This document shows positions 36,183-47,441 of a DNA stretch of 64,000 nucleotides, in pieces (position 1 is the stretch's first letter; each line of letters begins with the position of its first letter). This stretch comes from Didemnitutus sp041906465. GTDB taxonomy: Bacteria; Verrucomicrobiota; Verrucomicrobiia; Opitutales; Opitutaceae. The stretch lies in NCBI GenBank assembly GCA_041906465.1, contig JAYRJE010000004.1, positions 327,358 to 391,357 of the forward strand, given 5' to 3'. A program made the translations under genes and the position numbers. A model generated the notes under the pieces. That model was not told where the DNA came from, made no database searches, and saw nothing but the letters and a program-made list of their open reading frames with translations.

Positions 36183-36676
36183 AGCGGACGCTCGCTTACC
36201 GCCGGCTCTGGCTGGTCGCGCTCGGAGTCTACGTTCTCGACCAGCTCACGAAGCACGCCATCGAGGCGCGCCTGCCCTACCCGACCTTCGGACCGCCGGG
36301 CCATGTCGAGATCATGCCCGGCTTTTTCAACCTGGTCCACGTCGGCAACACGGGCGCCGCGTGGAGCATTCTCAGCGGCCGCGGTCACTGGCTCGGCCTT
36401 CTCGCCGTCGCGACGCTCATTGCGATCTACTTCTGGCGCCATTCGCTCGGCCTGCGGAACCGCGTCGCACAGCTCTGCTTCGGCGGGCTCTGCGGCGGCA
36501 CGGTCGGCAACCTGACCGACCGCATTCGCGTCGGCCATGTGGTCGACTTCCTCGACTTCCGTTTCGGCAGCTACATTTACCCGTCGTTCAACGTCGCCGA
36601 CATCGGCATCGTGTGCGGCGTCGCCGGCTACATCATCTGGTCACTCCAGCAGCCAGCCGAGCCCACTGAAAGATAG
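36071..36676 (+). CDS. lspA: Lipoprotein signal peptidase (signal peptidase II)
   Basis: Membrane aspartyl protease that cleaves lipoprotein signal peptides after lipidation. The hydrophobic helices, FNLVHVGNTGAAWSILSGRG, and the catalytic aspartates in GNLTDRIRVGHVVDFLDF and FNVADIGIVCG are all present. The start is unclear: the first 30-odd residues come from an AT-rich inverted repeat and no ATG is in frame near the conserved part (from RRLWLVALGVYVLDQLTKHA). TTG 36071 is used here (201 residues); TTG 36059 is an alternative. It follows ileS and the DksA-like gene, as lspA often does. Confidence 0.88.
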   Translation: MKPSSANSPSAPEIGRGLDQSSSPQGLSQIENQKSKIERTLAYRRLWLVALGVYVLDQLTKHAIEARLPYPTFGPPGHVEIMPGFFNLVHVGNTGAAWSILSGRGHWLGLLAVATLIAIYFWRHSLGLRNRVAQLCFGGLCGGTVGNLTDRIRVGHVVDFLDFRFGSYIYPSFNVADIGIVCGVAGYIIWSLQQPAEPTER

Positions 36677-36776
36677 GCCGGCGGTCCGGGCGCCGCGAGA
36701 AGACCGGAGGCGAAGCGGGCCGGACATCCCTTTGCCGCCGACCAATCAGCCGCGCGGAGCGGGTCGGCGCCCTGCC

Positions 36777-37640
36777 TTACTCCACGTTGGCCATCTGCTC
36801 GCGCACGCGCTCGAGCTCATTCTTGCATTCGATGATGCGTTGGCTGATCTGCAGGTCGTTCGCCTTGCTGCCGATGGTGTGAATCTCGCGGCCGATTTCC
36901 TGCAGGATAAACTCGGCCTTTCGCCCCACCTCGCCGTCCGAGCGGAGCAAGTCGCGCAGCTGGGCCAGGTGACTGCGGAGGCGGGTGATCTCCTCGGTCA
37001 CGTCCACGCGATCTGCGAACAGCGCAACCTCTTTGAGCACTCGCTCGTCGCTCACGTCCAGCTCCAGCCCCGCGCCACGCAATCGCTGCAAAAGTTGATC
37101 CCGGTAAGCCGGAGCGATCTGCGGCGCCCGCACCGCGATCGCCTCCACTTGCGCATGCAACTTGGCCAAGCGCCCCAGAAAATCCACCAGCAGCGCCTCG
37201 CCTTCCTTCGCCCGCATCGCGCCCAATCCGCGCAAGGCGGCAAGCAACGCCTGCTCGATCGCCGGCCACGCCTGTTCCGCCGCGCCGAGGGTGCCGCCAC
37301 CATCCTGAGCGCTCGCGATCTCCCACAACAACTCCGCCGTGGGTTCAAACGGCACACCTTGCGCATGCGCCAGGCTCTTCAGCCGGTCCAGCGTGTCCGC
37401 CACGGCCTCCTCGTCCCACTCCGCCTCGCTGGCCCCGCTCACTTCGACGACAACATGCACCTTGCCGCGAATCACCGCCTTCCGCACCGCCTCGGCAACC
37501 GGCGCCTCGAGCGAATCCCAGGCATCGGGCAACGCCATCGTCAGATCGAGTCCACGCCGGTTCACGGAGTTTACCTGCACCGTGATCGAGTGCGTGCCAA
37601 AGTTAGCCGAGCCGCGGCCAAAGCCGGTCATGGAATTCAT
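36777..37640 (-). CDS. yicC: YicC-family endoribonuclease
   Basis: A 287-residue YicC/YloC-family protein. The E. coli member is an endoribonuclease involved in RNA turnover. The family N-terminus MNSMTGFGRG is intact, the middle helices include LLQRLRGAGLELDVSDERVL, and the C-terminus has GREIHTIGSKANDLQISQ and ECKNELERVREQMANVE. The 3' end lies 100 bases from lspA, convergent. No gene follows directly, so it is probably monocistronic. Confidence 0.92.
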   Translation of the reverse strand: MNSMTGFGRGSANFGTHSITVQVNSVNRRGLDLTMALPDAWDSLEAPVAEAVRKAVIRGKVHVVVEVSGASEAEWDEEAVADTLDRLKSLAHAQGVPFEPTAELLWEIASAQDGGGTLGAAEQAWPAIEQALLAALRGLGAMRAKEGEALLVDFLGRLAKLHAQVEAIAVRAPQIAPAYRDQLLQRLRGAGLELDVSDERVLKEVALFADRVDVTEEITRLRSHLAQLRDLLRSDGEVGRKAEFILQEIGREIHTIGSKANDLQISQRIIECKNELERVREQMANVE

Positions 37641-37865
37641 TCGAGCACTTTCTTAACCACGGATTCCACGGATGCACACGGATAAATTCACCCGCTCCAT
37701 CCGTTCCTTGCCCGGTAGACCGTCTCTCCGCAATGGATGTGTGCACGACAGTTTCCGCTCGGCCACCCAAAGCGCAGAAGGCGCAAAAGACCTTTTGAGT
37801 TCTTTGTGCTTCTTGTGGCCAAACGCTTCGGTCGATCAGCTCGCGGGCCGTGGCAGTCCGCACCG
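37641..37865. other. Spacer between yicC and trpB with dispersed repeats
   Basis: This region holds a CCACGGATTCCACGGATG unit (37656-37673), related to the repeat at 1460-1542. It also holds an imperfect GCGCAGAAGGCGCAAAAG...CTTTTGAG stretch around 37764-37810. No gene is supported. Confidence 0.55.
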
Positions 37866-39080
37866 TCAACCCAGCATGCGCTGAACCTGCTGCACGTCTT
37901 TATCGCCGCGTCCGCTGAGATTCACGACCAGGATTTGATCGGCTTTCATCTCTCGCGCTCGCTTCACCGCATAAACTAGCGCGTGCGTCGATTCGAGCGC
38001 AGGGATGATGCCTTCAAGTCGCGAGCAGAGCTGGAAAGCCTCCAGCACTTCGTCGTCCGTCGCGTAGGCGAACTGGATGCGATTGAGGTCGCGGTAGAAC
38101 GCGTGCTCCGGTCCGATCGCCGCATAGTCGAGGCCGGCGCTCACGGAGTGGGTCAACTCAATCTGCCCATCGTCGTTCTGGAGAATGTAAGTCTTGCCGC
38201 CCTGCAACACGCCGAGCCGGCCACCTTCGAAGCGCGCCGCGTGCTCGCCCTTCTTGATGCCGCGACCGCCGGCCTCGACACCCGTCAGCGTCACGCCCGC
38301 ATCGTCGAGGAATTCGAAGAATGCTCCGATCGCGTTCGAGCCGCCGCCGACGCACGCGACGATCTCATCGGGCAACCGCCCCTCGCGCGCGAGAATTTGC
38401 TCCTTCAATTCGAGGCCGATCACGCGATGAAAATCGCGCACCATCATCGGATACGGATGCGAGCCGAGCGCCGAGCCGAGGATGTAGTGCGTGTTGCGCA
38501 CGTTCGTCACCCAGTCGCGCATCGCCTCGTTGACGGCGTCCTTCAGCGTCTTCTGGCCCGATTCGACGGCCACGACCTTGGCGCCCATCAGGCGCATGCG
38601 AAAAACATTCAGCGCCTGCCGCTCCATGTCCACGGCCCCCATGTAGACCGTGCAATCGAGGCCGAACTTCGCGCACACTGCCGCGGTGGCGACGCCGTGC
38701 TGGCCGGCGCCCGTTTCGGCGATGATGCGCTTCTTGCCCATGCGCAACGCGAGCAGCGCCTGACCGAGTGCGTTGTTGATCTTGTGTGCGCCGGTGTGGA
38801 GCAGGTCCTCGCGCTTGAAATAGATCTTCGCGCCGCCGCAGTGCTGCGTGAGGCGTTCCGCGAAATACAACTCGGTCGGCCGACCCGCGAATTCCTTCAG
38901 GTGTCGCTTCAGGTCGGCGTCGAACGACGGATCCTTTTTCGCTGCCTCGTAGGCCGCCGTGAGCTCCTCGAGCGCGGTCATCAGCGTCTCGGGCACATAC
39001 ACGCCACCGTAGACGCCGAAGTGGCCCGACGCATCGGGTTGTTGGAAGCGTTTTTCAGTCGGGGCAGCGGGAGCGGACAT
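37866..39080 (-). CDS. trpB: Tryptophan synthase beta chain
   Basis: PLP enzyme that condenses indole with serine, 404 residues from ATG 39080 (MSAPAAPTEKRFQQPDASGH). The PLP lysine is Lys100 in LLHTGAHKINN; the phosphate loop is CVGGGSNAIG; GRFGVYGGVYVPETL-type N-terminus (here GHFGVYGGVYVPETL) identifies the TrpB1 subgroup that works with TrpA. trpA and the other trp genes are not adjacent. The upstream in-frame extension to 39203 does not look like TrpB and was not used. Confidence 0.96.
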   Translation of the reverse strand: MSAPAAPTEKRFQQPDASGHFGVYGGVYVPETLMTALEELTAAYEAAKKDPSFDADLKRHLKEFAGRPTELYFAERLTQHCGGAKIYFKREDLLHTGAHKINNALGQALLALRMGKKRIIAETGAGQHGVATAAVCAKFGLDCTVYMGAVDMERQALNVFRMRLMGAKVVAVESGQKTLKDAVNEAMRDWVTNVRNTHYILGSALGSHPYPMMVRDFHRVIGLELKEQILAREGRLPDEIVACVGGGSNAIGAFFEFLDDAGVTLTGVEAGGRGIKKGEHAARFEGGRLGVLQGGKTYILQNDDGQIELTHSVSAGLDYAAIGPEHAFYRDLNRIQFAYATDDEVLEAFQLCSRLEGIIPALESTHALVYAVKRAREMKADQILVVNLSGRGDKDVQQVQRMLG

Positions 39081-39142
39081 CGCGCCAACGGGTAGGCCCG
39101 CCCCTCGCAAACGCAAACGCGTTTTCCCGTTATGCCAGTCGC

Positions 39143-40666
39143 TCAGTGCCGCGCCGCCGCGGTCGATGACGGCACGGCCACGCGCGACTCGACGCGTGCC
39201 CACAGCGCGAGGATGATCTCACGCGGCAGGCTGAGCACATTGACCAAATGCGAAACCGAGTTCGCCACCGCCGGATCGCGCGCGTGAAAATCAACGGCTG
39301 CGATCACCGGATAGGCCCCGAGCGGTTGCCGGCCATGCGTCTGCCAATGAGCGGCTTCTCCCCGCGCCGCGCAGACGATTCCGGCGATCCAGAGGCCGGC
39401 TCCCTCGCTGAGCGCCTCGAGCGAACTTTCGCGGCGCACGCGCGCACTCAGTTGCTCGAAACGTCGCGGTGAAGGATGCAGGATCAGCGCAGCGGCGATG
39501 CGCTCGACTCGCTGTTCCTGCAACGGCGACGCCAGCAGGCGGCGAAACGCCGCCTCGGCGGCACTCTCGTCGCGGGCGATCGACGCCAATTCAAACTGGG
39601 TGAGCTGCTGCTCAAACTCGCCAAACGGCGGTCCATAAAAATCCCACAAACCCTGCGCGGTGCCCGGATCACCGAACTCGGCCAGCCGCAGCACCTGATG
39701 GCGAGTATAGATCGGGTTCAGTGGACCGTTGAACCGCGTCCGCAGTCGCCGCAGGGCGCTCGTGTGATCGCCGACACGGGATTCGAACTCCGCCCGCAGC
39801 AACTGCTGCGCATGCGGGGCCAAGACCGCGATCGCCGGCTCGACCTTCTCCTTCAGCTCCCCGATCTCGGTCAGGCTGATCGCCCGCACCCCGAGCAGCG
39901 CCGACCGGACCCAAATCGCGGAGCGCGCGGCGTCCGCCTTGGCCATGGCGAGACTGAATTCTGTCAGCGTCCGCATGCGATCCAGCGAGAGCAGCGTGTC
40001 GTGATACACCACCGCCGTGCGTGCGGCTTGCGCCGGGTGTTCGCGCCTCAAGCGCTCGAACTGCTGATCGGCCGCCAGCACGCTGCGCTGAAACATCGCG
40101 ATCTGCGCCAGCATGAGCGCGGCCTCGTAGTGGTGCGGATCGCGCTGTTGTGCTGACAACAGCGCCAGGTGCGCTTCGTTCAAGCGGCCGCGCCCGAATG
40201 CCTCCATCGCGCTGCGGAAAAAGCGCTGCGACTGCACCGTGCGAATCTCCGACCACTGGGCGGGCCAAGCCACCTGCACCAGCGAAACCGGCACGCCGGT
40301 GATCTCCCGGAGAAAGATGAACACGCTGAGCACCGCCAGCAGGTAACACGCAATCAGCGCGCCCGCGCCCCACGCGATCACCCGGCCCCAAAACGGTCGC
40401 ACCCGACTGGCGGGCACCGAGCAGACCCACCCTTCATCCGTGGCAAAGAGCAACGGGCAGACGTGGCGAAAACGCGCCGGATCGTTCCAATGCAGGATCG
40501 CCTCGCATCCGACCATCTTGCGATGACCGATGTCGCTGTCGTTCTGACACGGGCAGCGCCTGCGGCGACCGCGCGCCACGTAGAGGCTTTTGCGCGTATT
40601 CCAGTAGAGCGCCGCCCCAACCAACCGCAGGGCGTCGCCGAGCCAGCGAGAAATTTGCCGCAGCAT
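39143..40666 (-). CDS. Membrane-anchored helical-repeat protein of unknown function
   Basis: A 507-residue protein from ATG 40666 (MLRQISRWLGDALRLVGAAL). A cytoplasmic N-terminal part contains CQNDSDIGHRKMVGCEAILH, then one strong transmembrane helix (VIAWGAGALIACYLLAVLSVFIFL, about 95-118), then a long helix-rich domain with TPR-like features (RSAMEAFGRGRLNEAHLALLSAQQRDP, AALMLAQIAMFQRSVLAADQ). No family assigned. It lies eleven bases downstream of the PEP-CTERM gene's stop, so the two are probably one operon. Confidence 0.7.
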   Translation of the reverse strand: MLRQISRWLGDALRLVGAALYWNTRKSLYVARGRRRRCPCQNDSDIGHRKMVGCEAILHWNDPARFRHVCPLLFATDEGWVCSVPASRVRPFWGRVIAWGAGALIACYLLAVLSVFIFLREITGVPVSLVQVAWPAQWSEIRTVQSQRFFRSAMEAFGRGRLNEAHLALLSAQQRDPHHYEAALMLAQIAMFQRSVLAADQQFERLRREHPAQAARTAVVYHDTLLSLDRMRTLTEFSLAMAKADAARSAIWVRSALLGVRAISLTEIGELKEKVEPAIAVLAPHAQQLLRAEFESRVGDHTSALRRLRTRFNGPLNPIYTRHQVLRLAEFGDPGTAQGLWDFYGPPFGEFEQQLTQFELASIARDESAAEAAFRRLLASPLQEQRVERIAAALILHPSPRRFEQLSARVRRESSLEALSEGAGLWIAGIVCAARGEAAHWQTHGRQPLGAYPVIAAVDFHARDPAVANSVSHLVNVLSLPREIILALWARVESRVAVPSSTAAARH

Positions 40667-40677
40667 GGCCCCCACGC

Positions 40678-41685
40678 TCACGCAGCGGAATCGCCTCGCC
40701 GCGCGCGACGGCGCCAAGCCACGATACCGCCCGCCAGCAGCAGCGCGCCCAACTGCGCGTAGGTCGCCGGCTCCGGGACGCGGCCGAAGGCGTCAACCTG
40801 CGGCGTGATGGCGCCGAGATCGGCCCACGTCGCCGTGTTTTCGGTCGTGCCGTTCGTGAGCGCGGCCTTGCTCGCGCCGAAAAGATCCTGGTTCAGCGCA
40901 TTGAGCTGCGTCGACGTGAACGCGATGAAAGAGATCTTCGTATCGTAGTCGTAGACAAAATTGGAAAACGCCGAACCGGCGTAAGCGCGGATGCCCGCCT
41001 GCAGGTCCGCGAAACTGATCGCGAAGGTCAGCCACGAGTCCTGCGTGCCCGCGAAGTTGTAGCCGTCGTTGGTCGCCACGAGATCGTAGGTCGTGTTGAC
41101 GACCAGGCTGACCTTGGTCGTCTGGCCCGTGTCGATCGTCCAGGTGGTCGTGCTCGGGCCGGTGTTGGCGCCGGCGCCGGGAGTGCCGAAATAGATGGTT
41201 CGCGCGCGATTGTTCACGTTACCGGAGCCTTCCGACATGACCATCATCACGTCGACGGAACCGTTGCCGTCGAGGTCGAGGCCCAAGCCGACGTTGCCGC
41301 CGTTGCCGCCAAACTTGTCGGCGCCGGAATAGTCATCGAAGCGAAAACGCCACGCCACGGAGTTCACTCCGCCGATCGTTCCCGCCTTCTGCATCATGCC
41401 AAAGCGCGTCGCATCGCCCACGTAGTCGTCCGTGTGCTGGCCGGTCTGCTGATCGTTCTGCGCATCCGTCATTACCGTGCCGCTCTTGGTATACCACGGC
41501 GTCCAGCCGGTGCTGTCACCCACACCGATGGCCGACTGCGCATGCGCGAGCACCCCCGACGCCACGGCCATGCCGCCCCAAAGGGCCGCGCGGAGTCGGG
41601 AAAAACGGACATCGCGGAGCTTCACTTCCCGCACGAGAAAGGTTTTCACCCCAAATGAAAACCACGCAGGTGCACATGGCCTCAT
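40678..41685 (-). CDS. PEP-CTERM exported protein
   Basis: Exported protein of up to 335 residues whose C-terminus carries a PEP-CTERM sorting signal: VPEPATYA, a hydrophobic helix (QLGALLLAGGIVAW) and a basic RRRARR tail, recognised by exosortase in organisms that make exopolysaccharide. A signal peptide lies near the N-terminus (LRAALWGGMAVASGVLAHAQ). The mature part is Gly/Thr/Asn-rich, beta-strand-like, and contains a Ca-type loop DLDGNGSVD. The start is uncertain: ATG 41685 is listed, but GTG 41649 or GTG 41625 (the latter directly before KLRDVRFSRLRAAL) give a cleaner signal peptide. Function unknown. Confidence 0.8.
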   Translation of the reverse strand: MRPCAPAWFSFGVKTFLVREVKLRDVRFSRLRAALWGGMAVASGVLAHAQSAIGVGDSTGWTPWYTKSGTVMTDAQNDQQTGQHTDDYVGDATRFGMMQKAGTIGGVNSVAWRFRFDDYSGADKFGGNGGNVGLGLDLDGNGSVDVMMVMSEGSGNVNNRARTIYFGTPGAGANTGPSTTTWTIDTGQTTKVSLVVNTTYDLVATNDGYNFAGTQDSWLTFAISFADLQAGIRAYAGSAFSNFVYDYDTKISFIAFTSTQLNALNQDLFGASKAALTNGTTENTATWADLGAITPQVDAFGRVPEPATYAQLGALLLAGGIVAWRRRARRGDSAA

Positions 41686-41714
41686 GGCTCCACCGCTAAG
41701 GCCTTTTGAATCTA

Positions 41715-43148
41715 TCAGTTTCGGTGCTTGAGCGTGAGGAGCGTGAAATCATCGCGGGGTTCGCCGCGACTGAAAGTGCTTACCGCCTTCATCACCGCCG
41801 TGTTGATGGCCGCGGCGGGCTGTTCGTGCACTGAGCGGACGGCGTCCGCCAGACGCGCCGAACCGAACTCGCGGCCATCGTCATTCGGCGCCTCGGTAAG
41901 ACCGTCCGTAAACAGCACCAAGAGCGCGCCGACGCCGAAGGGCGCCTCGCGATCGGCGATGGCCGCATCGAACACTTCGGAATCGACCAATCCAAGCGGC
42001 ATGCCCTCTGAACCGACAAACTCGTGCCGAAAACCATGGGCGCCACTATCCGCCAACAGCGGCAACTCGTGTCCCGCCCGCGCCAACACCAACTGGGAGC
42101 GCGCCGCATCGACGATGACGTAGGTCATGGTGATATACATGCCCGAGCGGATGTCGGCGGAGAGCGAACGATTCAGTTCCTTCATCGCCGCCGCCGGCGA
42201 GACGTGCCGCGGCGCAATCGCCCGCAGCGACGTGCGGCAGATCGCCATCAGCAGCGAGGCCGAGATGCCCTTGCCCGACACGTCCGCCACCGCGATCCCC
42301 AGCCGGCCACCCTCGAGGGGAAACACATCGTAGAAATCTCCACCGACTTTCTGCGCCGCCATGTAGCGTGCATCGATCTCGAGGCCCGGCACAAACGGCA
42401 TCTCGCGCGGCAAGAGCATCTGCTGGACGTCGCTCGCGAGCGTGAGATCGAGATCGATGCGCTGCTTCTCGACTTCGAGGGCGACGAAATCCGCATTGTG
42501 CACCGCGAGACCCGCTTGCTCGGCCAGCGCTTCGACGAGCGAGTAATCCGTCTCGGTGAACGGCAGGCCATCGGCCGCGTTGCAGACACAAAGCACGCCG
42601 ATGAGCTTTTCGCGCACCATGATCGGCGCTGCGATCACGGACCGCACGACAAGCGCGGGGTCGTCGTGCTTCACGATGCGTGCATCGCCCGGAGCGTTGA
42701 CGACCAGTTCACCGCGACCGGTGGCGGCGACGCGACCGACGATGCCCTCCCCCACCGGAAAGGATTCCGAGCGGAGCACCTGCGCGATGAATTTCGCCCG
42801 CGAGCCCATTTGCATGCGCTGCGTGTCGGGGATCGGCCGGTGCGGCGGGAAGAGTCCTTCGACGGCGACGCCACGCATCATGTCGTCCGTCCCTTTTTCG
42901 AAGATGCACGCACTCAGCGCACCCGTGCTCAAAATCGAGGCGTGGACAATACGCTGGAACAGTTCATCGCGCGACAGACGCTCGCCGACCGCGTCGACCA
43001 TCGTGTGCATGTAGTCGAGCACGATCTGGCGTTCCTCGAGCAGCGAGGTCTTCTCCTCCTCCACCCGCGCCGCGTGGCGCTGCGCCCGCCAGTAGAAGGC
43101 GTAGACCAGCACCGCACCCGACATCGCACCGAGGATGAACAGCATCAT
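41715..43148 (-). CDS. GAF domain plus SpoIIE/RsbU-type PP2C phosphatase
   Basis: A 477-residue membrane-tethered serine phosphatase. One N-terminal transmembrane helix (about 1-20), a short coiled coil (22-50), a GAF domain (about 55-220) and a PP2C/SpoIIE domain (about 245-475) follow in order. Metal-binding aspartates lie in VGGDFYDVFPL, VADVSGKGISASLL, LFTDGLTEAP and RDDFTLL. RsbU-type enzymes dephosphorylate STAS anti-anti-sigma proteins; a STAS gene lies 262 bases upstream on the same strand. No HATPase-type anti-sigma kinase is adjacent. Confidence 0.9.
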   Translation of the reverse strand: MMLFILGAMSGAVLVYAFYWRAQRHAARVEEEKTSLLEERQIVLDYMHTMVDAVGERLSRDELFQRIVHASILSTGALSACIFEKGTDDMMRGVAVEGLFPPHRPIPDTQRMQMGSRAKFIAQVLRSESFPVGEGIVGRVAATGRGELVVNAPGDARIVKHDDPALVVRSVIAAPIMVREKLIGVLCVCNAADGLPFTETDYSLVEALAEQAGLAVHNADFVALEVEKQRIDLDLTLASDVQQMLLPREMPFVPGLEIDARYMAAQKVGGDFYDVFPLEGGRLGIAVADVSGKGISASLLMAICRTSLRAIAPRHVSPAAAMKELNRSLSADIRSGMYITMTYVIVDAARSQLVLARAGHELPLLADSGAHGFRHEFVGSEGMPLGLVDSEVFDAAIADREAPFGVGALLVLFTDGLTEAPNDDGREFGSARLADAVRSVHEQPAAAINTAVMKAVSTFSRGEPRDDFTLLTLKHRN

Positions 43149-43410
43149 CGTCCGGACAAATTGGGATCAGCGGAGCGGAAAGCCCAGCCGATTTCGGCCG
43201 CGCAGGTGAGGCAGACCCGTCTGCGCATCGAGCCGCGAGCGTGGCGCTCGAGGTGGAGCGCATTGACCCCATGCGCTCATCGTTCGAACGCGTCGATGCG
43301 CCAAAGGCGCACAGGGGCTGGCTCGCCTATGGCGAGTCAACGCGTTCCACCTGCAACTTTTGCGGCGCGGCGGAAGCCGCGTCCTGCTGCCCGCGGCGAG
43401 CCGGTGCCGC
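43149..43410. other. Spacer between the phosphatase and STAS genes with an inverted repeat
   Basis: No gene supported. It includes the GGTGGAGCGC...GCGTTCCACC inverted repeat (43253-43351). The GC-rich remainder has no clear terminator or promoter. Confidence 0.55.
43253..43351. repeat. Inverted repeat, GGTGGAGCGC(G/A)TTGAC family
   Basis: Arms 43253-43268 and 43336-43351 are reverse complements with one mismatch in 16 bases. The same arm sequence recurs as a perfect 16-base pair at 54725-54740 and 54790-54805, 11 kb away, next to the acyl-CoA synthetase gene. Confidence 0.8.
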
Positions 43411-43926
43411 TTAGCGTCCGCCTTCGAGGCGACTGCGCAGGAACGCGAGCACGTCCTGGAACTTGGCGGCGTTGGCTGAGTCGGCACTGACGAGATTCTC
43501 GTGCGCCTCGAGCACCAGCTTCGCGCTCTCGATTTCGTCCTTCTTCTGCTCGGTGAGCGCGTGTGATTGCGAGCCGTCAAAGCTGAGATTCGCCGTGCCA
43601 GCGTCGACCGTCGCGAGACGGTGCAAGCCGAGATTGCGGATGAGCTCGAGGTTGCGCTCCCCGACCCGCACGAGCGTGACGCTGCCGGGCGGATGGAGTT
43701 TGCGCATCTGCAACGCGGCTCCGGCGAGCACCCCGAGGAACGTGCTGTCCATGCTCGCGCACGCCTGAAAATCGAGGACGAAGCGGGACTTCCCCTGCTT
43801 CACCATCTCGCCGAAAAAATCCTTCAAGCTGCCGCTGTTCGTGAATGCCGCGCGGCCCTCGATCCGGACGAGCACCGGGTCGGAGTAGGCGTTGACGAGG
43901 AAGACGGGTTTCGCGGTTTCGGGCAT
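43411..43926 (-). CDS. STAS-domain protein (anti-sigma factor antagonist-like)
   Basis: A 171-residue protein from ATG 43926 (MPETAKPVFLVNAYSDPVLV). The STAS fold covers about 8-115, with the phosphorylation-site region ACASMDSTFLGVLAGAALQM (the serine/threonine just after Asp, as in SpoIIAA). A C-terminal helical extension of about 55 residues (from GSQSHALTEQ) is longer than in simple anti-anti-sigma factors. It should be the target of the neighbouring RsbU-like phosphatase. The anti-sigma kinase and sigma factor are not in the window. Confidence 0.85.
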   Translation of the reverse strand: MPETAKPVFLVNAYSDPVLVRIEGRAAFTNSGSLKDFFGEMVKQGKSRFVLDFQACASMDSTFLGVLAGAALQMRKLHPPGSVTLVRVGERNLELIRNLGLHRLATVDAGTANLSFDGSQSHALTEQKKDEIESAKLVLEAHENLVSADSANAAKFQDVLAFLRSRLEGGR

Positions 43927-43934
43927 GGGTGAAA

Positions 43935-43989
43935 GGTAGGGCGAATCCTCTGGATGAGCCGCGGCTCGTCGAGGACGACTCGCCCTACC
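43935..43989. repeat. Inverted repeat, GGTAGGGCGA family
   Basis: GGTAGGGCGA at 43935-43944 pairs with TCGCCCTACC at 43980-43989, and the loop has its own palindrome GAGCCGCGGCTC. It lies between acnA and the STAS gene. The same unit appears inside the N-terminal coding part of the acyl-CoA synthetase gene (54832-54912). Confidence 0.8.
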
Positions 43990-43999
43990 GTTTGCAGAA

Positions 44000-46675
<2,676 letters not shown>

Positions 46676-46747
46676 GGGAGGGTGGATGGTTGAAAATTTC
46701 TCGAGCGGCCCGCGCATCCGCGGGCCGTCGCAACGGTGCGGGAGAAC

Positions 46748-47221
46748 TTACTTCGCGAGCGCGGCCTTGACCTTCTCGAAGCTCGGGAGGTCCTTCGGCG
46801 TCGGGGTCTGCTCGGAATACTTGATCACGCCGTCCTTGCCGATGACGAACGCGGCGCGCGCCGACGTGTCGCCAACCCCGGCGAGGTTCGGGAACACGAC
46901 GTCGTAGGCCTTCGTGACGGTCTTGTTCAGGTCGGAGAGCAGCGGAACGGTGATCTTGTTGGCCTTGGCCCACGCCTCGTGCGTGAACGGGCTGTCGACG
47001 CTGATGCCGTAGACCGCGGCGCCGAGATCGGCGTAACCGGAAAGACCGTTCGAGATGTCGCACATCTCCGCCGTGCACACGCCGGTGTAGGCCAGCGGGA
47101 AGAACAGCAGCACGACCTGCTGCTTGCCGAAGTGGTCGCTGAGCTTGATGTCCTTGAGACCGTCCGCGGTCTTGGTCTTGAGGGTGAAGTCCGGAGCGTT
47201 GGTGCCGACTGCGAGAGCCAT
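46748..47221 (-). CDS. Peroxiredoxin (AhpC/TSA family)
   Basis: Thiol peroxidase of 157 residues from ATG 47221 (MALAVGTNAPDFTLKTKTAD). The peroxidatic cysteine is Cys49 in FPLAYTGVCTAEMC, and a second cysteine, Cys54, lies five residues later. That spacing matches a subgroup of BCP/AhpE-like enzymes. It should reduce hydrogen peroxide or organic peroxides with thioredoxin or a similar donor. The gene is divergent from tyrS, from which it is separated by about 220 bases. Confidence 0.9.
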   Translation of the reverse strand: MALAVGTNAPDFTLKTKTADGLKDIKLSDHFGKQQVVLLFFPLAYTGVCTAEMCDISNGLSGYADLGAAVYGISVDSPFTHEAWAKANKITVPLLSDLNKTVTKAYDVVFPNLAGVGDTSARAAFVIGKDGVIKYSEQTPTPKDLPSFEKVKAALAK

Positions 47222-47441
47222 GATGTGGAGTGGATGGAGGTTGGTGTGTTGCCGAGAGAAACGGCGGCGAAGGAACGGGCAAAGTAGAGCCGCGCTCAAG
47301 CGTGCGGCAACCCCCTTTTCGCGGTATGAGCCCGCTTACTTTTTTCGCGGCTTCACCCATAAGTTTCCGTCTTCCGGCATAGCTAACTCTCCCCTTGCCT
47401 CCCGGCCCGGCGCGCCGGTTAGCTGTCAGATCGAAAACGAT

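Noticed and set aside
43935..43989. Intrinsic terminator between acnA and the STAS gene
   Set aside because: The hairpin is strong but no T-run follows on the minus strand, and the same sequence occurs in a coding region at 54832, so it is listed as a repeat.
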